Below are positions 26,941 to 34,762 of a DNA stretch of 64,000 bases, one piece after another. Origin of the DNA: Blautia parvula (GTDB lineage Bacteria; Bacillota; Clostridia; Lachnospirales; Lachnospiraceae). The notes under the pieces are model-generated. The model was not told the DNA's origin. It saw only the letters and a list, made by a program, of their open reading frames with translations, and did no database searches. Location: positions 1,426,001-1,490,000 of the forward strand of contig NZ_CP084061.1 in NCBI RefSeq assembly GCF_020215665.1, read 5' to 3'. Made by a program: the position numbers and the translations under genes. Every line of letters begins with the position of its first letter. Positions within the stretch are counted from its first letter, which is position 1.

Positions 26941-28383
26941 CTAACAGCGCTTCATAAGGCGAATATAAAACTCAACGGTCTTTGCCAGGGTTTTCACGGG
27001 AACTCTTTCATTGTTTCCATGAATCATACCTCGCTCCTCTTTAGACAGCTTCATCGCAGAGAATTTGTACACCCTGTCCGTGATCCTGCAGTAATGCCAG
27101 GAATCGCTGCATGCCATCATGAGATACGGGGAAACCAGTGCCTCTGTCCAGGTGTCGCATACTGCCTGGGATAAAAGTTCCCATTCCCTGCAGGAAGTAT
27201 CCGACTCTGCGGAAGGATTTCTTCCCTCCACCACACGCACTTCTATATCCGGATTCTGTATGGTGCGGGACAGATAATCCCTGGCAGACTCCACGGTATC
27301 TCTGCCAATCAGCCTCAGGTTCATACCCACAGAGGCCATGGGCGGAATCACATTGTAGGCTTTTCCGCCCTCCATTTTTGTCATGGCACAGGTGGTCCGC
27401 ATCATGGCATTCAGCTCACCGCCGGACTTTTTGCACACCTTGTCAAACAGCCCCTCAAAGCACCAGAGATTTGCAAAGATCACTCTATACAGAAAACCGG
27501 AGTGGCGCCCCAGTATGTCCAGCATTTCCCTCACGGGTTTGGTGAGCTGGCGGGGGAAGGGATGGTTTTCCACCTCTGTCACAGCCTTGGCAAGCTCTCC
27601 CACAATGGTATGGACCGGAGGCATGGAGGCATGGCCGCCGTTACTTTTTGCGTGGAATTCAATGTTTGTAAGACCCTTCTCAGCGATACCGATGAGGGCA
27701 CATTCCCGTGAAACGCCGGGAAATACATTTTCCACCACGGCGCCGCCCTCGTCTACTACCATAGCCGGGGAAATGCCGTTTTGTTCAAACCAGTCCACAA
27801 TGGACGGACAGCTCGGCCCATTGATCTCTTCCTGTCCGGAAAAGGCAAAGTAAATGTCATGTTCCGGCACAAATCCCTCTTTCAGAAGCTGCTCCGCAGC
27901 CTCCATGATTCCGCAGAGAGTTCCTTTGGTATCCAGTGTTCCCCTGCCCCAGAGCACACCATCCTCCACAATGCCTGCAAACGCCGGCTTCTCCCACTGT
28001 GATTCCTCCACAGGCACCACATCATAATGGGACATAAGGACAACCGGGCGCCCCTCCTCTTTTCCTTTCCAGTGATACAGCATGCCGTTAACCCCGATAA
28101 ACTGGCGGGTCAGACGGCTGTGGATCTCAGGATAGATCTTCGGAAGCAGTTCCTGGAATTTTTTAAATTCAGCCTTGTCTATGAGACTTTCGTCATTATA
28201 CGATACGGTTTTGCAGCGTATCATTTCTGCCATGTCCTGTACCGTCTTTTCTTCATCTACTGTGACCTGCTCCCCGGAGGGCTTTGGCCCCGGCTTCGGC
28301 TTGAACATCGCCGCCCGCACTAAGATAACAGCCAAAAATACAATGACTGCCGCCAATAGAATCCACAATATCATCTGCAGCAT
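26941..28383 (-). CDS. M20-family metallopeptidase, membrane-anchored
   Basis: A 480-residue zinc peptidase of the carboxypeptidase S/PM20D1 branch. A single N-terminal membrane segment (about 4-27) anchors it, so the catalytic domain is probably extracytoplasmic or membrane-associated. Zinc ligands appear in LMSHYDVVP (His), [10 protein letters not shown] (Asp), SGQEEINGP (Glu pair) and the C-terminal GMIHGNNE (His). A dimerisation domain lies between. It is the last gene of the MATE-DUF5058 operon and starts 12 bp after its neighbour. Substrate is probably an N-acyl or dipeptide-like amide; the exact one is unknown. Confidence 0.88.
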   Translation of the reverse strand: MLQMILWILLAAVIVFLAVILVRAAMFKPKPGPKPSGEQVTVDEEKTVQDMAEMIRCKTVSYNDESLIDKAEFKKFQELLPKIYPEIHSRLTRQFIGVNGMLYHWKGKEEGRPVVLMSHYDVVPVEESQWEKPAFAGIVEDGVLWGRGTLDTKGTLCGIMEAAEQLLKEGFVPEHDIYFAFSGQEEINGPSCPSIVDWFEQNGISPAMVVDEGGAVVENVFPGVSRECALIGIAEKGLTNIEFHAKSNGGHASMPPVHTIVGELAKAVTEVENHPFPRQLTKPVREMLDILGRHSGFLYRVIFANLWCFEGLFDKVCKKSGGELNAMMRTTCAMTKMEGGKAYNVIPPMASVGMNLRLIGRDTVESARDYLSRTIQNPDIEVRVVEGRNPSAESDTSCREWELLSQAVCDTWTEALVSPYLMMACSDSWHYCRITDRVYKFSAMKLSKEERGMIHGNNERVPVKTLAKTVEFYIRLMKRC

Positions 28384-28395
28384 TTCAAATCCCTC

Positions 28396-29061
28396 CTATA
28401 ACTTTCCATTCTTATATAAAAATCTTGCCGAGCCAATGGCGATCAGCGCCCCAACAGGTACCAGCACGCCCACAGACCCGGAAAGGGACGGTACCAGAAG
28501 AAACAGTATGACCATAAAAAGCAGCGGCGCCACGGAAATCTTCCAGTTTTTACTCACATACACCACCGCCAGACCGCCGAATAAGGACGGAAGTATATTG
28601 TCAAAGGCAGGCTTTACTGCCGGATTATTCAGTATTGGGGTCAGCGGTACAAGAAGCGCCACGCCCAGGGCAATGACTATGGTGGTGACAATGGAGGAGG
28701 TGGCAACCGCTATGGTGGAAATCACCTCTCCCTTCTCTGTTCCCGGTTTTACCTTTGCATTCTCCATGGCGGTGAGGGCTGCCGGAACTTTCAGGTTGGT
28801 CAGATTACCGGTGACAAAGGCCAGATAAGACCCGGCTGTCCCCAGCATTGGAACAAAGGTCACCACCTCGATCAGGCCAACCGTCCAAAAAATAGGCGCC
28901 ACACCCAGAAGTCCTTTGAGTACCGGTTTCCAGCCCGGCCACGCCTGATAATAGATACAGGTGACAATGGGATAGGCGAAAATCATGCCCAGCGCGCAGA
29001 GAATCCAGATGCGCCCGTAAATGTGTGTCATGTCTTCATATGTTCTGCCGTTTTTCTTCAT
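28396..29061 (-). CDS. Polytopic membrane protein paired with DUF5058
   Basis: A 221-residue protein with about six hydrophobic segments, including GIIEVVTFVP-like and GGLAVVYVSKNW stretches, and a short charged N-terminus. AGGAGG lies 8 nt upstream of the ATG. It starts 4 bp after the true end of the DUF5058 frame (29066), so the two are a translationally coupled pair and probably form one carrier together. I know of no assigned function. The M20 peptidase that follows hints that the pair moves the peptidase's substrate or product. Confidence 0.65.
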   Translation of the reverse strand: MKKNGRTYEDMTHIYGRIWILCALGMIFAYPIVTCIYYQAWPGWKPVLKGLLGVAPIFWTVGLIEVVTFVPMLGTAGSYLAFVTGNLTNLKVPAALTAMENAKVKPGTEKGEVISTIAVATSSIVTTIVIALGVALLVPLTPILNNPAVKPAFDNILPSLFGGLAVVYVSKNWKISVAPLLFMVILFLLVPSLSGSVGVLVPVGALIAIGSARFLYKNGKL

Positions 29062-29065
29062 CCTG

Positions 29066-29790
29066 TCAACCTCCTATCATGGGTGTGATAACCGCCGCAA
29101 AGATCATAGCTCCCAGCATACTGACAGGAAGCGCATAATTCTCCAGCCATTTCCAGCCGCACTTTTTATGAGAATCCCGCAGATACCCATAAGAAGAGCG
29201 GAAAACAGCAGGACAAAGATTGGGATCCAGCCCTTCAGTCCATTGCGGATATCAGAGAACACCATTCCCAGAAATGCGGATATCATGCCCAAAAACATGG
29301 CTGTCATAAAAATATCGCCCCATTTGCTGTCCTTATTCTTGATCTTCAGCAGGCCTCCCTGAATCTTTTTGATAAAGAGGGGCACCCAGATAAGCCCCGG
29401 AAAGATGCCGAGTGTCATGACCCAGCAGATGGCTGTATAGACTTTCGGGTCTGTCACGGTCTCCGACAGGGAGATATGCAGGGCATTGGCTGTGGACGTG
29501 GCTGCCGGAAGTTCATATGTAATGGCTCCGATGACACTGAGCCTCAGCCACGGCAGAGGCAGCCCCAAAAACTTAGACAGTGTGATGACGCCCAGCAGTA
29601 TGGACACAGCCGGAGCCAAGGTAAATACTGCGGTGGACAGAATGGTCTTTTTCATCTGCGCTGTCTCGATTCCCAAGCTTTTTCCCCGCCTGTAAGCCCG
29701 CACCAGGAAAAATATGGACTGGGCAATAACGAACAGGATCACCAGTCCTGCCAGGGTAAACAAAAAGGTACTGTTTGGTTGAAATTTCAT
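29066..29790 (-). pseudogene. DUF5058-family membrane protein with a frameshift near the 3' end
   Basis: A membrane protein starting MKFQPNSTF at 29790 (GGGAGGAG ribosome site; ATGA overlap with the MATE gene). The uninterrupted frame stops at 29104 after a tail (NGWRIMRFLSVCWEL) unlike a membrane protein. One base shift at the five-T run 29163-29167 (five A on the coding strand) gives a hydrophobic C-terminus (WLENYALPVSMLGAMIFAA followed by VITPMIGG) that ends at 29066, 4 bp before the next start. This is almost certainly the ancestral end. The defect is a single-base deletion, a sequencing error or a programmed -1 slip. Otherwise the protein has about seven hydrophobic segments and is annotated as DUF5058 by resemblance. 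Confidence 0.75.
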
Positions 29791-31181
29791 GTGTTCTCCT
29801 CCCTTGTCAGCTTCCGTATCCAGTTCCCATAATGGGATTCCAGAAACGCCGGTACACATTTGAATATCTGGTCCGCGTTCAGGCAGCAAACCACAACTGC
29901 CGGTGATGCTTTCATCACAAACGCCATAAAAAATGACAGAGGTATGACAATGCCCCAGATACTGATCAGGTCCATTTTCACTACAAACATAGCATTGCCG
30001 CCGCCCCGGATGATCCCGTTGTTGGTGGGCATCTGGTAGGACATGCCCACACAGACTACACTCAATATGATCAGGAATGTGTTGGCCATATCTTTAGTTG
30101 CAGACGACAGATCATAAAGATTCAGAATTGGAATGCGGATAAAGAATAAAAGGATTCCCGATAAGATTCCAATCACCAGGAACATTCTCTGCATCACCTT
30201 TGCGTACACCTTCGTCAGCGCTATGTCTCCTGTTCCGATGGTCTTTCCTATGATGATCGATGCCGTGGAGGCTGCTCCCACTGCTGTGGATTTCACCATC
30301 AAAAACAGTGTGGACGCCGCGCTGTTGGCGGCAATCGCCGCGGATGTCATATGCCCCAGGATCACTGTCTGCAGAGCAGTATTGACACCCCAGAGGCTCT
30401 GTACCACCACCATGGGTGCTGTGATCTTAAAGTAGTCCCTGCACAGAACTTTGTCGAATGACAGATAATCTTTTAATCTGAGATTCAGGTTCTTTTCCTT
30501 TTTTGCTATGTATAGGATCAGCACAGCGCACTCTGCGATTCTGGCTGTCAGCGTTCCCACCGCTGCGCCTGCGGTTCCCATTTCCGGTGCGCCGAAGTGT
30601 CCGTATATGAGGACATAATTGATTCCGCAGTTGATAAAAAATGTCATAATGGAGAGGCCAAACGCAATCTTTACCACCTCCACACTTCTCAGCGCTGCCA
30701 GCAAAAGCTGGGTAACCGCAAAAAACAGATACGTGAACCGTATGATATTCAGATACTGCACACCCTCCTCGATGATGTGTCTGTCAGTGGTAAAAACACC
30801 CACTGCCTGGAAGGGAAACAGACTGACCAGCACAAACAAAAGGAGCGCCACCACAAGCCCTGCATGCATAGCTGTGGCTGCAATCTTTTTCATGGGTTCC
30901 GTCTGCTTTTTTCCCCAATACTGGCTGCAGAAGATCACAAGCCCGTCTCCCAGTGCCATAAGGATCTGCTGAAATACAAACTGGATCTGATTGACCGCTG
31001 CCACGCCTGCCAGTGATGTTTCACTGTAAGCTCCCAGCATCATATTATCCGCCAGATTTACGCTGAGCGTGATAACGTTCTGCAGCACCAGTGCCGCGTA
31101 TATAGAAAAAAAGCTGTAATAAAATGTTTTATTTACCTTGATATGTAAGTTCGTGTTTTCTGTCCTGCGTATTCCTGTCAT
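29787..31181 (-). CDS. MATE-family multidrug/metabolite efflux transporter
   Basis: A cation-coupled exporter of about 464 residues with twelve hydrophobic segments in two repeated halves. Typical MATE stretches include VNLADNMMLG and VAAVNQIQFVFQQ in the first half and AIAANSAASTLF with AASTASIIIGKTIG in the second. ATG at 31181 follows GGAG by about 9 nt; a further upstream start adds 11 charged residues and is less likely. It is the first gene of an operon that includes DUF5058 (4-bp overlap), its partner membrane protein and an M20 peptidase. Substrate unknown. Confidence 0.9.
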   Translation of the reverse strand: MTGIRRTENTNLHIKVNKTFYYSFFSIYAALVLQNVITLSVNLADNMMLGAYSETSLAGVAAVNQIQFVFQQILMALGDGLVIFCSQYWGKKQTEPMKKIAATAMHAGLVVALLLFVLVSLFPFQAVGVFTTDRHIIEEGVQYLNIIRFTYLFFAVTQLLLAALRSVEVVKIAFGLSIMTFFINCGINYVLIYGHFGAPEMGTAGAAVGTLTARIAECAVLILYIAKKEKNLNLRLKDYLSFDKVLCRDYFKITAPMVVVQSLWGVNTALQTVILGHMTSAAIAANSAASTLFLMVKSTAVGAASTASIIIGKTIGTGDIALTKVYAKVMQRMFLVIGILSGILLFFIRIPILNLYDLSSATKDMANTFLIILSVVCVGMSYQMPTNNGIIRGGGNAMFVVKMDLISIWGIVIPLSFFMAFVMKASPAVVVCCLNADQIFKCVPAFLESHYGNWIRKLTREENT

Positions 31182-31288
31182 TTCACTGTCTCCATCCCTC
31201 TTCTGTCCATGCATCCGTGTGTGTCATTACACTTCATAGTGAACCATATTCTCCTCAATTTTTGGGCTGTTGTTTTCTTTTACACGCT

Positions 31289-31843
31289 TTAACGGTAAAA
31301 TCCCAGCCACCTGCTTTCCTGCTGAAAGTCCATCTGTATCACAGAGCCGCTGGCTACAGATTTCCTCTCTATAAACCGCTGTATGACCGTCTCATGGGAA
31401 ACCACAATTATCTTTTTACAGTGCATGTATTTTTTCACTGCCAAAAAGGCCCTTTCTCCAACCTTTGAAAGACTTTCCCAGTGGTATTTACATTCGCTGC
31501 ACCACTCTCCTTCATACCGTTCCATCTCCTTAAGAATAGCCGGGATTTCCTCCGGCCCCGTGTATGTAAAGGTCAAATCAGGCATCCATTCGTGCAGGTC
31601 TGTTTCCACGGTCAGGGGAATACCGGTAACCCGGGATATGACAGACGCGGTTTGAAGCGCTCTGGTATAGGGGGAAGAGAGAATCAGATCCGCACCCGGA
31701 AGTCTTTTGTCCCCAGCCGCCTGTTCTGCCTGCTGCACACCCTTCTCTGTCAGTTTTGCCAGATCACGGCCGTGCCCTGCATAACCTCTCTTATCAACGT
31801 CAGAATAATCCGGTTCCCCGTGTCTGACCAGCAGTAAGTCCAT
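31289..31843 (-). CDS. Histidine phosphatase family protein (phosphoglycerate mutase-like)
   Basis: A 184-residue cytoplasmic phosphatase of branch 1. The phosphohistidine is in LLVRHGE at residues 5-11 (His8), the second arginine lies in LSSPYTRALQTA (about 56-67), and the second catalytic histidine is in VVSHETV near 149. The short length fits phosphatases such as CobC or PhoE-like enzymes rather than glycolytic mutases. AAAGGAG precedes the ATG. It is probably monocistronic; its substrate cannot be read from sequence. Confidence 0.85.
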   Translation of the reverse strand: MDLLLVRHGEPDYSDVDKRGYAGHGRDLAKLTEKGVQQAEQAAGDKRLPGADLILSSPYTRALQTASVISRVTGIPLTVETDLHEWMPDLTFTYTGPEEIPAILKEMERYEGEWCSECKYHWESLSKVGERAFLAVKKYMHCKKIIVVSHETVIQRFIERKSVASGSVIQMDFQQESRWLGFYR

Positions 31844-31908
31844 GATAATGCTCTCCTTTTTCCATTTTTTCTCTTAATTTAAAATTATACTCGTTTTTGT
31901 CAATTAAC

Positions 31909-31957
31909 GCAATGAATTTTCCTTTTCATTGCAAACCGCCGCCGGGAATACTATAAT
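31909..31957 (+). promoter_or_regulatory. Promoter of the Bce-type two-component genes with overlapping palindrome
   Basis: TTGCAA (31929-31934) and TATAAT (31952-31957) are separated by 17 bp. The inverted repeat GCAATGAA-N8-TTCATTGC at 31909-31932 overlaps the -35 element, as an operator would. Confidence 0.6.
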
Positions 31958-31984
31958 ATAAGAAAAACAGCAGGAGGCCTGAAT

Positions 31985-32659
31985 TTGTACCATATATTAA
32001 TTATTGAAGATGATACGGATATCCGCAGTGAACTGAAGCTGATGCTGGAAAACGCATTGTATCAGACAGATGTCATAGAGGATTTTACCCATATTCCCGC
32101 TCAGGTGGACGCGCTCTCCCCTGATCTGATCCTGCTGGACATCCAGCTTCCGGGAGTTGACGGCCTGTCTCTGTGCAGGGAGATCCGCAAAACAAAAGAC
32201 ACGCCTGTCATCTTTGTGACCAGCCGGGGCTCCTCCATGGATGAATTGAACGGCATCATGATGGGTGGCGATGACTACATCACAAAGCCCTACGTGGCCC
32301 CCATTCTGCTTGCCAGAATAGCCGCGGTGCTGAAACGCTCGGGAAGGGAAAACACAGCCACGGATGCCTGTATCCTGACCTGCCGCGGATGCCGGCTCAA
32401 TCTTCTGAACAGCACTCTGGCCTGCGGGGATAAGACAGTGGAGCTTACCAGAAACGAGCTGCGCATCTGCTGGAATCTCTTTTCCAGGTGCGGTGAAATC
32501 GTACCCAGGGAAGACATTATAGACGATCTGTGGGATAATCAGATATTCATTGATGACAATACACTGAGTGTGAACATCACCCGTATCCGCGGCAAGCTGC
32601 GCAGGATCGGCGTGGAAAATCTGATTGAGACAAGGAGAGGACAGGGGTACCGCATATGA
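31985..32659 (+). CDS. OmpR-family response regulator (BceR-like)
   Basis: A 224-residue response regulator with a receiver domain (acid pair Asp9/Asp10, phosphorylation site Asp52 in LLDIQLPG, switch Lys in DDYITKPY) and a C-terminal winged helix that ends RRGQGYRI. It starts with TTG after an AGGAGG site, so translation is probably weak. It overlaps the kinase gene by 4 bp. With the BceAB-type transporter 1.3 kb downstream it forms the standard bacitracin/lantibiotic-sensing module, in which it activates the transporter promoter. Confidence 0.92.
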   Translation: MYHILIIEDDTDIRSELKLMLENALYQTDVIEDFTHIPAQVDALSPDLILLDIQLPGVDGLSLCREIRKTKDTPVIFVTSRGSSMDELNGIMMGGDDYITKPYVAPILLARIAAVLKRSGRENTATDACILTCRGCRLNLLNSTLACGDKTVELTRNELRICWNLFSRCGEIVPREDIIDDLWDNQIFIDDNTLSVNITRIRGKLRRIGVENLIETRRGQGYRI

Positions 32660-33690
32660 ATTTTCCGGAATATATCAAAGACAAAATACTGACCATACTG
32701 ATGCAGATACTGTGCATGACAGGCAGTTTTATCTACCTGTACACCTGCGGTATGAAAAAGAACCAGCTTCTGCTTTTTTATCTGGCCTGGCTCTTTCTTC
32801 TGGCTGTCTGGTTCACCGTTGACTGGTACAGAAGAAGCCGGTACTTTAAAGAGCTGTTCCACATATCAGACTCGCTGGACAAGCCCTATCTCATATCAGA
32901 GGTCATGCCGGATTCCTTCCGCCTGGAGGACCGGCTCTATAAAAGGATCCTCAGAAGCTCCAACAAATCCGTCATCGACACAGTCCATCATCTGGAATCC
33001 GAGCGCACAGAGTATAAAGACTTTATAGAGAACTGGATACACGAAGTAAAACTTCCCATCACCTCCATGAACCTCATCTGTGACAACAACAAAACAGCAG
33101 AGACGAGAAAGATCAAAGCCCAGCTCTCAGAGCTGGAAAATGATGTGGAAAAGGCACTTTTCTATGCCAGATCTGACACGGTGTATCAGGACTACTTCAT
33201 ACACCGGATCGTGCTGAAAGACGCGGTTCTGACTGCCATCCAGCGCATCCGCCCTTATTTGATACAGAATCAGGCGCAGGTAGAGCTTCACGGCTGTGAG
33301 GAAATGGTATACTGCGATGATAAATGGCTGGAATTTATTTTAAACCAGATATTTCTCAATGCCGTCAAGTATAAAAAAGAGGAAAGCCTGCGCATAACCA
33401 TTGATACTCTCCGGGAAAATAACAGCACTGCACTTATCGTTTCAGATAACGGTATCGGCATTCAGGACAGTGAGATCGGGCGCATTTTTGACAAGGGATT
33501 TACCGGAACCAACGGCAGACATAACCGGCAGTCCACAGGGATCGGACTGTATCTGTGCCGAAAGCTCTGCAGAAAACTGGGAATCTCCATAGAAGCCCGT
33601 TCTGAGGAAGGAAAATACACAAAAATACTGCTGCATTTTCCTGACGGCAGCAGTCATTTCTCCAGAGACGGACAAAATGCAGAAGCCTGA
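32656..33690 (+). CDS. Sensor histidine kinase of the intramembrane-sensing BceS type
   Basis: A 344-residue kinase with two closely spaced membrane helices near the N-terminus (about 12-32 and 37-55) and almost no extracellular loop, as in BceS/GraS. The H-box is FIENWIHEVKLPIT (phospho-His in HEVKLP, about residue 134), and the ATPase domain shows the N-box LNAVKYK, SDNGIGI and FTGTNGR followed by GIGLYLC. Kinases of this kind do not sense ligand themselves but are gated by the BceB permease. Its stop is followed by an 8-bp direct repeat and a MITE-like insertion. Confidence 0.92.
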   Translation: MNFPEYIKDKILTILMQILCMTGSFIYLYTCGMKKNQLLLFYLAWLFLLAVWFTVDWYRRSRYFKELFHISDSLDKPYLISEVMPDSFRLEDRLYKRILRSSNKSVIDTVHHLESERTEYKDFIENWIHEVKLPITSMNLICDNNKTAETRKIKAQLSELENDVEKALFYARSDTVYQDYFIHRIVLKDAVLTAIQRIRPYLIQNQAQVELHGCEEMVYCDDKWLEFILNQIFLNAVKYKKEESLRITIDTLRENNSTALIVSDNGIGIQDSEIGRIFDKGFTGTNGRHNRQSTGIGLYLCRKLCRKLGISIEARSEEGKYTKILLHFPDGSSHFSRDGQNAEA

Positions 33691-33698
33691 GCCAATCT

Positions 33699-33871
33699 GT
33701 TACTGTTCACAGCGTGCCCAGTAACACGCTTCGCGATGCACAGTTCTGCCCTTTAGGGTACAAAATGCAATAAATTGCATTTTGGCGCTGGCCAACTCGG
33801 GATTTTGCTTCGCATCGCGCAGCATCCCCTTGGGGAAAACCCCTCGCGGAACATTGGCCGTGAACAGTAAC
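33699..33871. mobile_element. MITE-like insertion with 12-bp terminal inverted repeats
   Basis: The 173-bp stretch begins GTTACTGTTCAC and ends with its exact inverse GTGAACAGTAAC. It is flanked directly by GCCAATCT on both sides (33691-33698 and 33872-33879), an 8-bp target-site duplication. Inside are a 24-bp palindrome (CAAAATGCAAT-AA-ATTGCATTTTG at 33761-33784) and further arms (AGCGTG/CACGCT; GCGATGC/GCATCGC). It has no coding capacity. The element lies between the kinase and transporter genes of the Bce module. Confidence 0.8.
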
Positions 33872-33997
33872 GCCAATCTTTCAAAATTGTAAGGTTACTG
33901 CAGACTACATTGATATGAAACACAGACGCTTTCCGGTATCATAGAACCAAGAACAGGGAACTCCCCTGTACAACAGCCGGAAAGGAAGGATAACAAG

Positions 33998-34762
33998 ATG
34001 GAAGAATTAATCCGTGTGGAGGATATAGAAAAATATTACGGAAGTAAAAACAATCTCACAAAAGCTGTGGACCGCATCTCTTTTACTGTCAGCAAGGGCG
34101 AGTTCACCGGTATCATGGGAGCCAGTGGAAGCGGCAAAACAACACTTTTAAATCTGCTGGCAACTGTGGATATGGTTACCTCAGGCCATATCTATTACGG
34201 TCCCGAGGACATCACAAGGCTCAGCGAGGATAAAATGGCTGATTTCAGGAAAAACAATCTGGGATTTGTCTTCCAGGACTTCAACCTGCTCGACACGCTG
34301 ACCATTCAGGAGAATATTTCCCTTGCCATGTCACTGACAAAGAAAAGCAAAAAGGAGATCCAGGAACGGACGAAAAAAATCATGGAGCGCCTGGATATCC
34401 TGCCCCTTTGCGACAAATTCCCCTACCAGGTATCCGGCGGACAAAAGCAGCGCTGTGCCTGTGCCAGGGCACTGATCAACCATCCGAAAATTGTTTTCGC
34501 GGATGAGCCTACAGGCGCTCTGGATTCCAAATCTGCCCGGATGCTGCTGGAGACTTTTACCCATATGAATGAGCAGATGAATGCCACCATTTTAATGGTC
34601 ACCCACGACGCTTTTTCTGCCAGTTACTGCAAGCGCATCTTATTTTTAAAGGATGGAAAAATCTTTCATGAACTGCAGAAGGGCTCCAGAAGCAGGAAGG
34701 AATTCCTGGATGAGATCCTGGATGTGCTCTCCCTGACAGGAGGTGATGGGGATGCTGAATAA
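33998..34762 (+). CDS. BceA-like ABC transporter ATP-binding protein
   Basis: A 254-residue ATPase of the peptide-antibiotic resistance (Pep7E) family. Walker A GASGSGKTT, Q-loop VFQDFNLLD, signature VSGGQKQR, Walker B IVFADEPTGALDS and H-loop VTHD are all present. It shares the last bases with the permease gene. The complex removes peptide antibiotics from their lipid II-cycle target and also signals to the sensor kinase. A stretch with AACAAGATG start and GGAAAGGAAGG ribosome site precedes it. Confidence 0.94.
   Translation: MEELIRVEDIEKYYGSKNNLTKAVDRISFTVSKGEFTGIMGASGSGKTTLLNLLATVDMVTSGHIYYGPEDITRLSEDKMADFRKNNLGFVFQDFNLLDTLTIQENISLAMSLTKKSKKEIQERTKKIMERLDILPLCDKFPYQVSGGQKQRCACARALINHPKIVFADEPTGALDSKSARMLLETFTHMNEQMNATILMVTHDAFSASYCKRILFLKDGKIFHELQKGSRSRKEFLDEILDVLSLTGGDGDAE

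Noticed and set aside
33691-33997. Possible small gene or riboswitch between kinase and transporter genes
   Set aside because: The stretch is explained by the MITE-like insertion and its target duplication; no start codon with ribosome site and no known riboswitch core was found.
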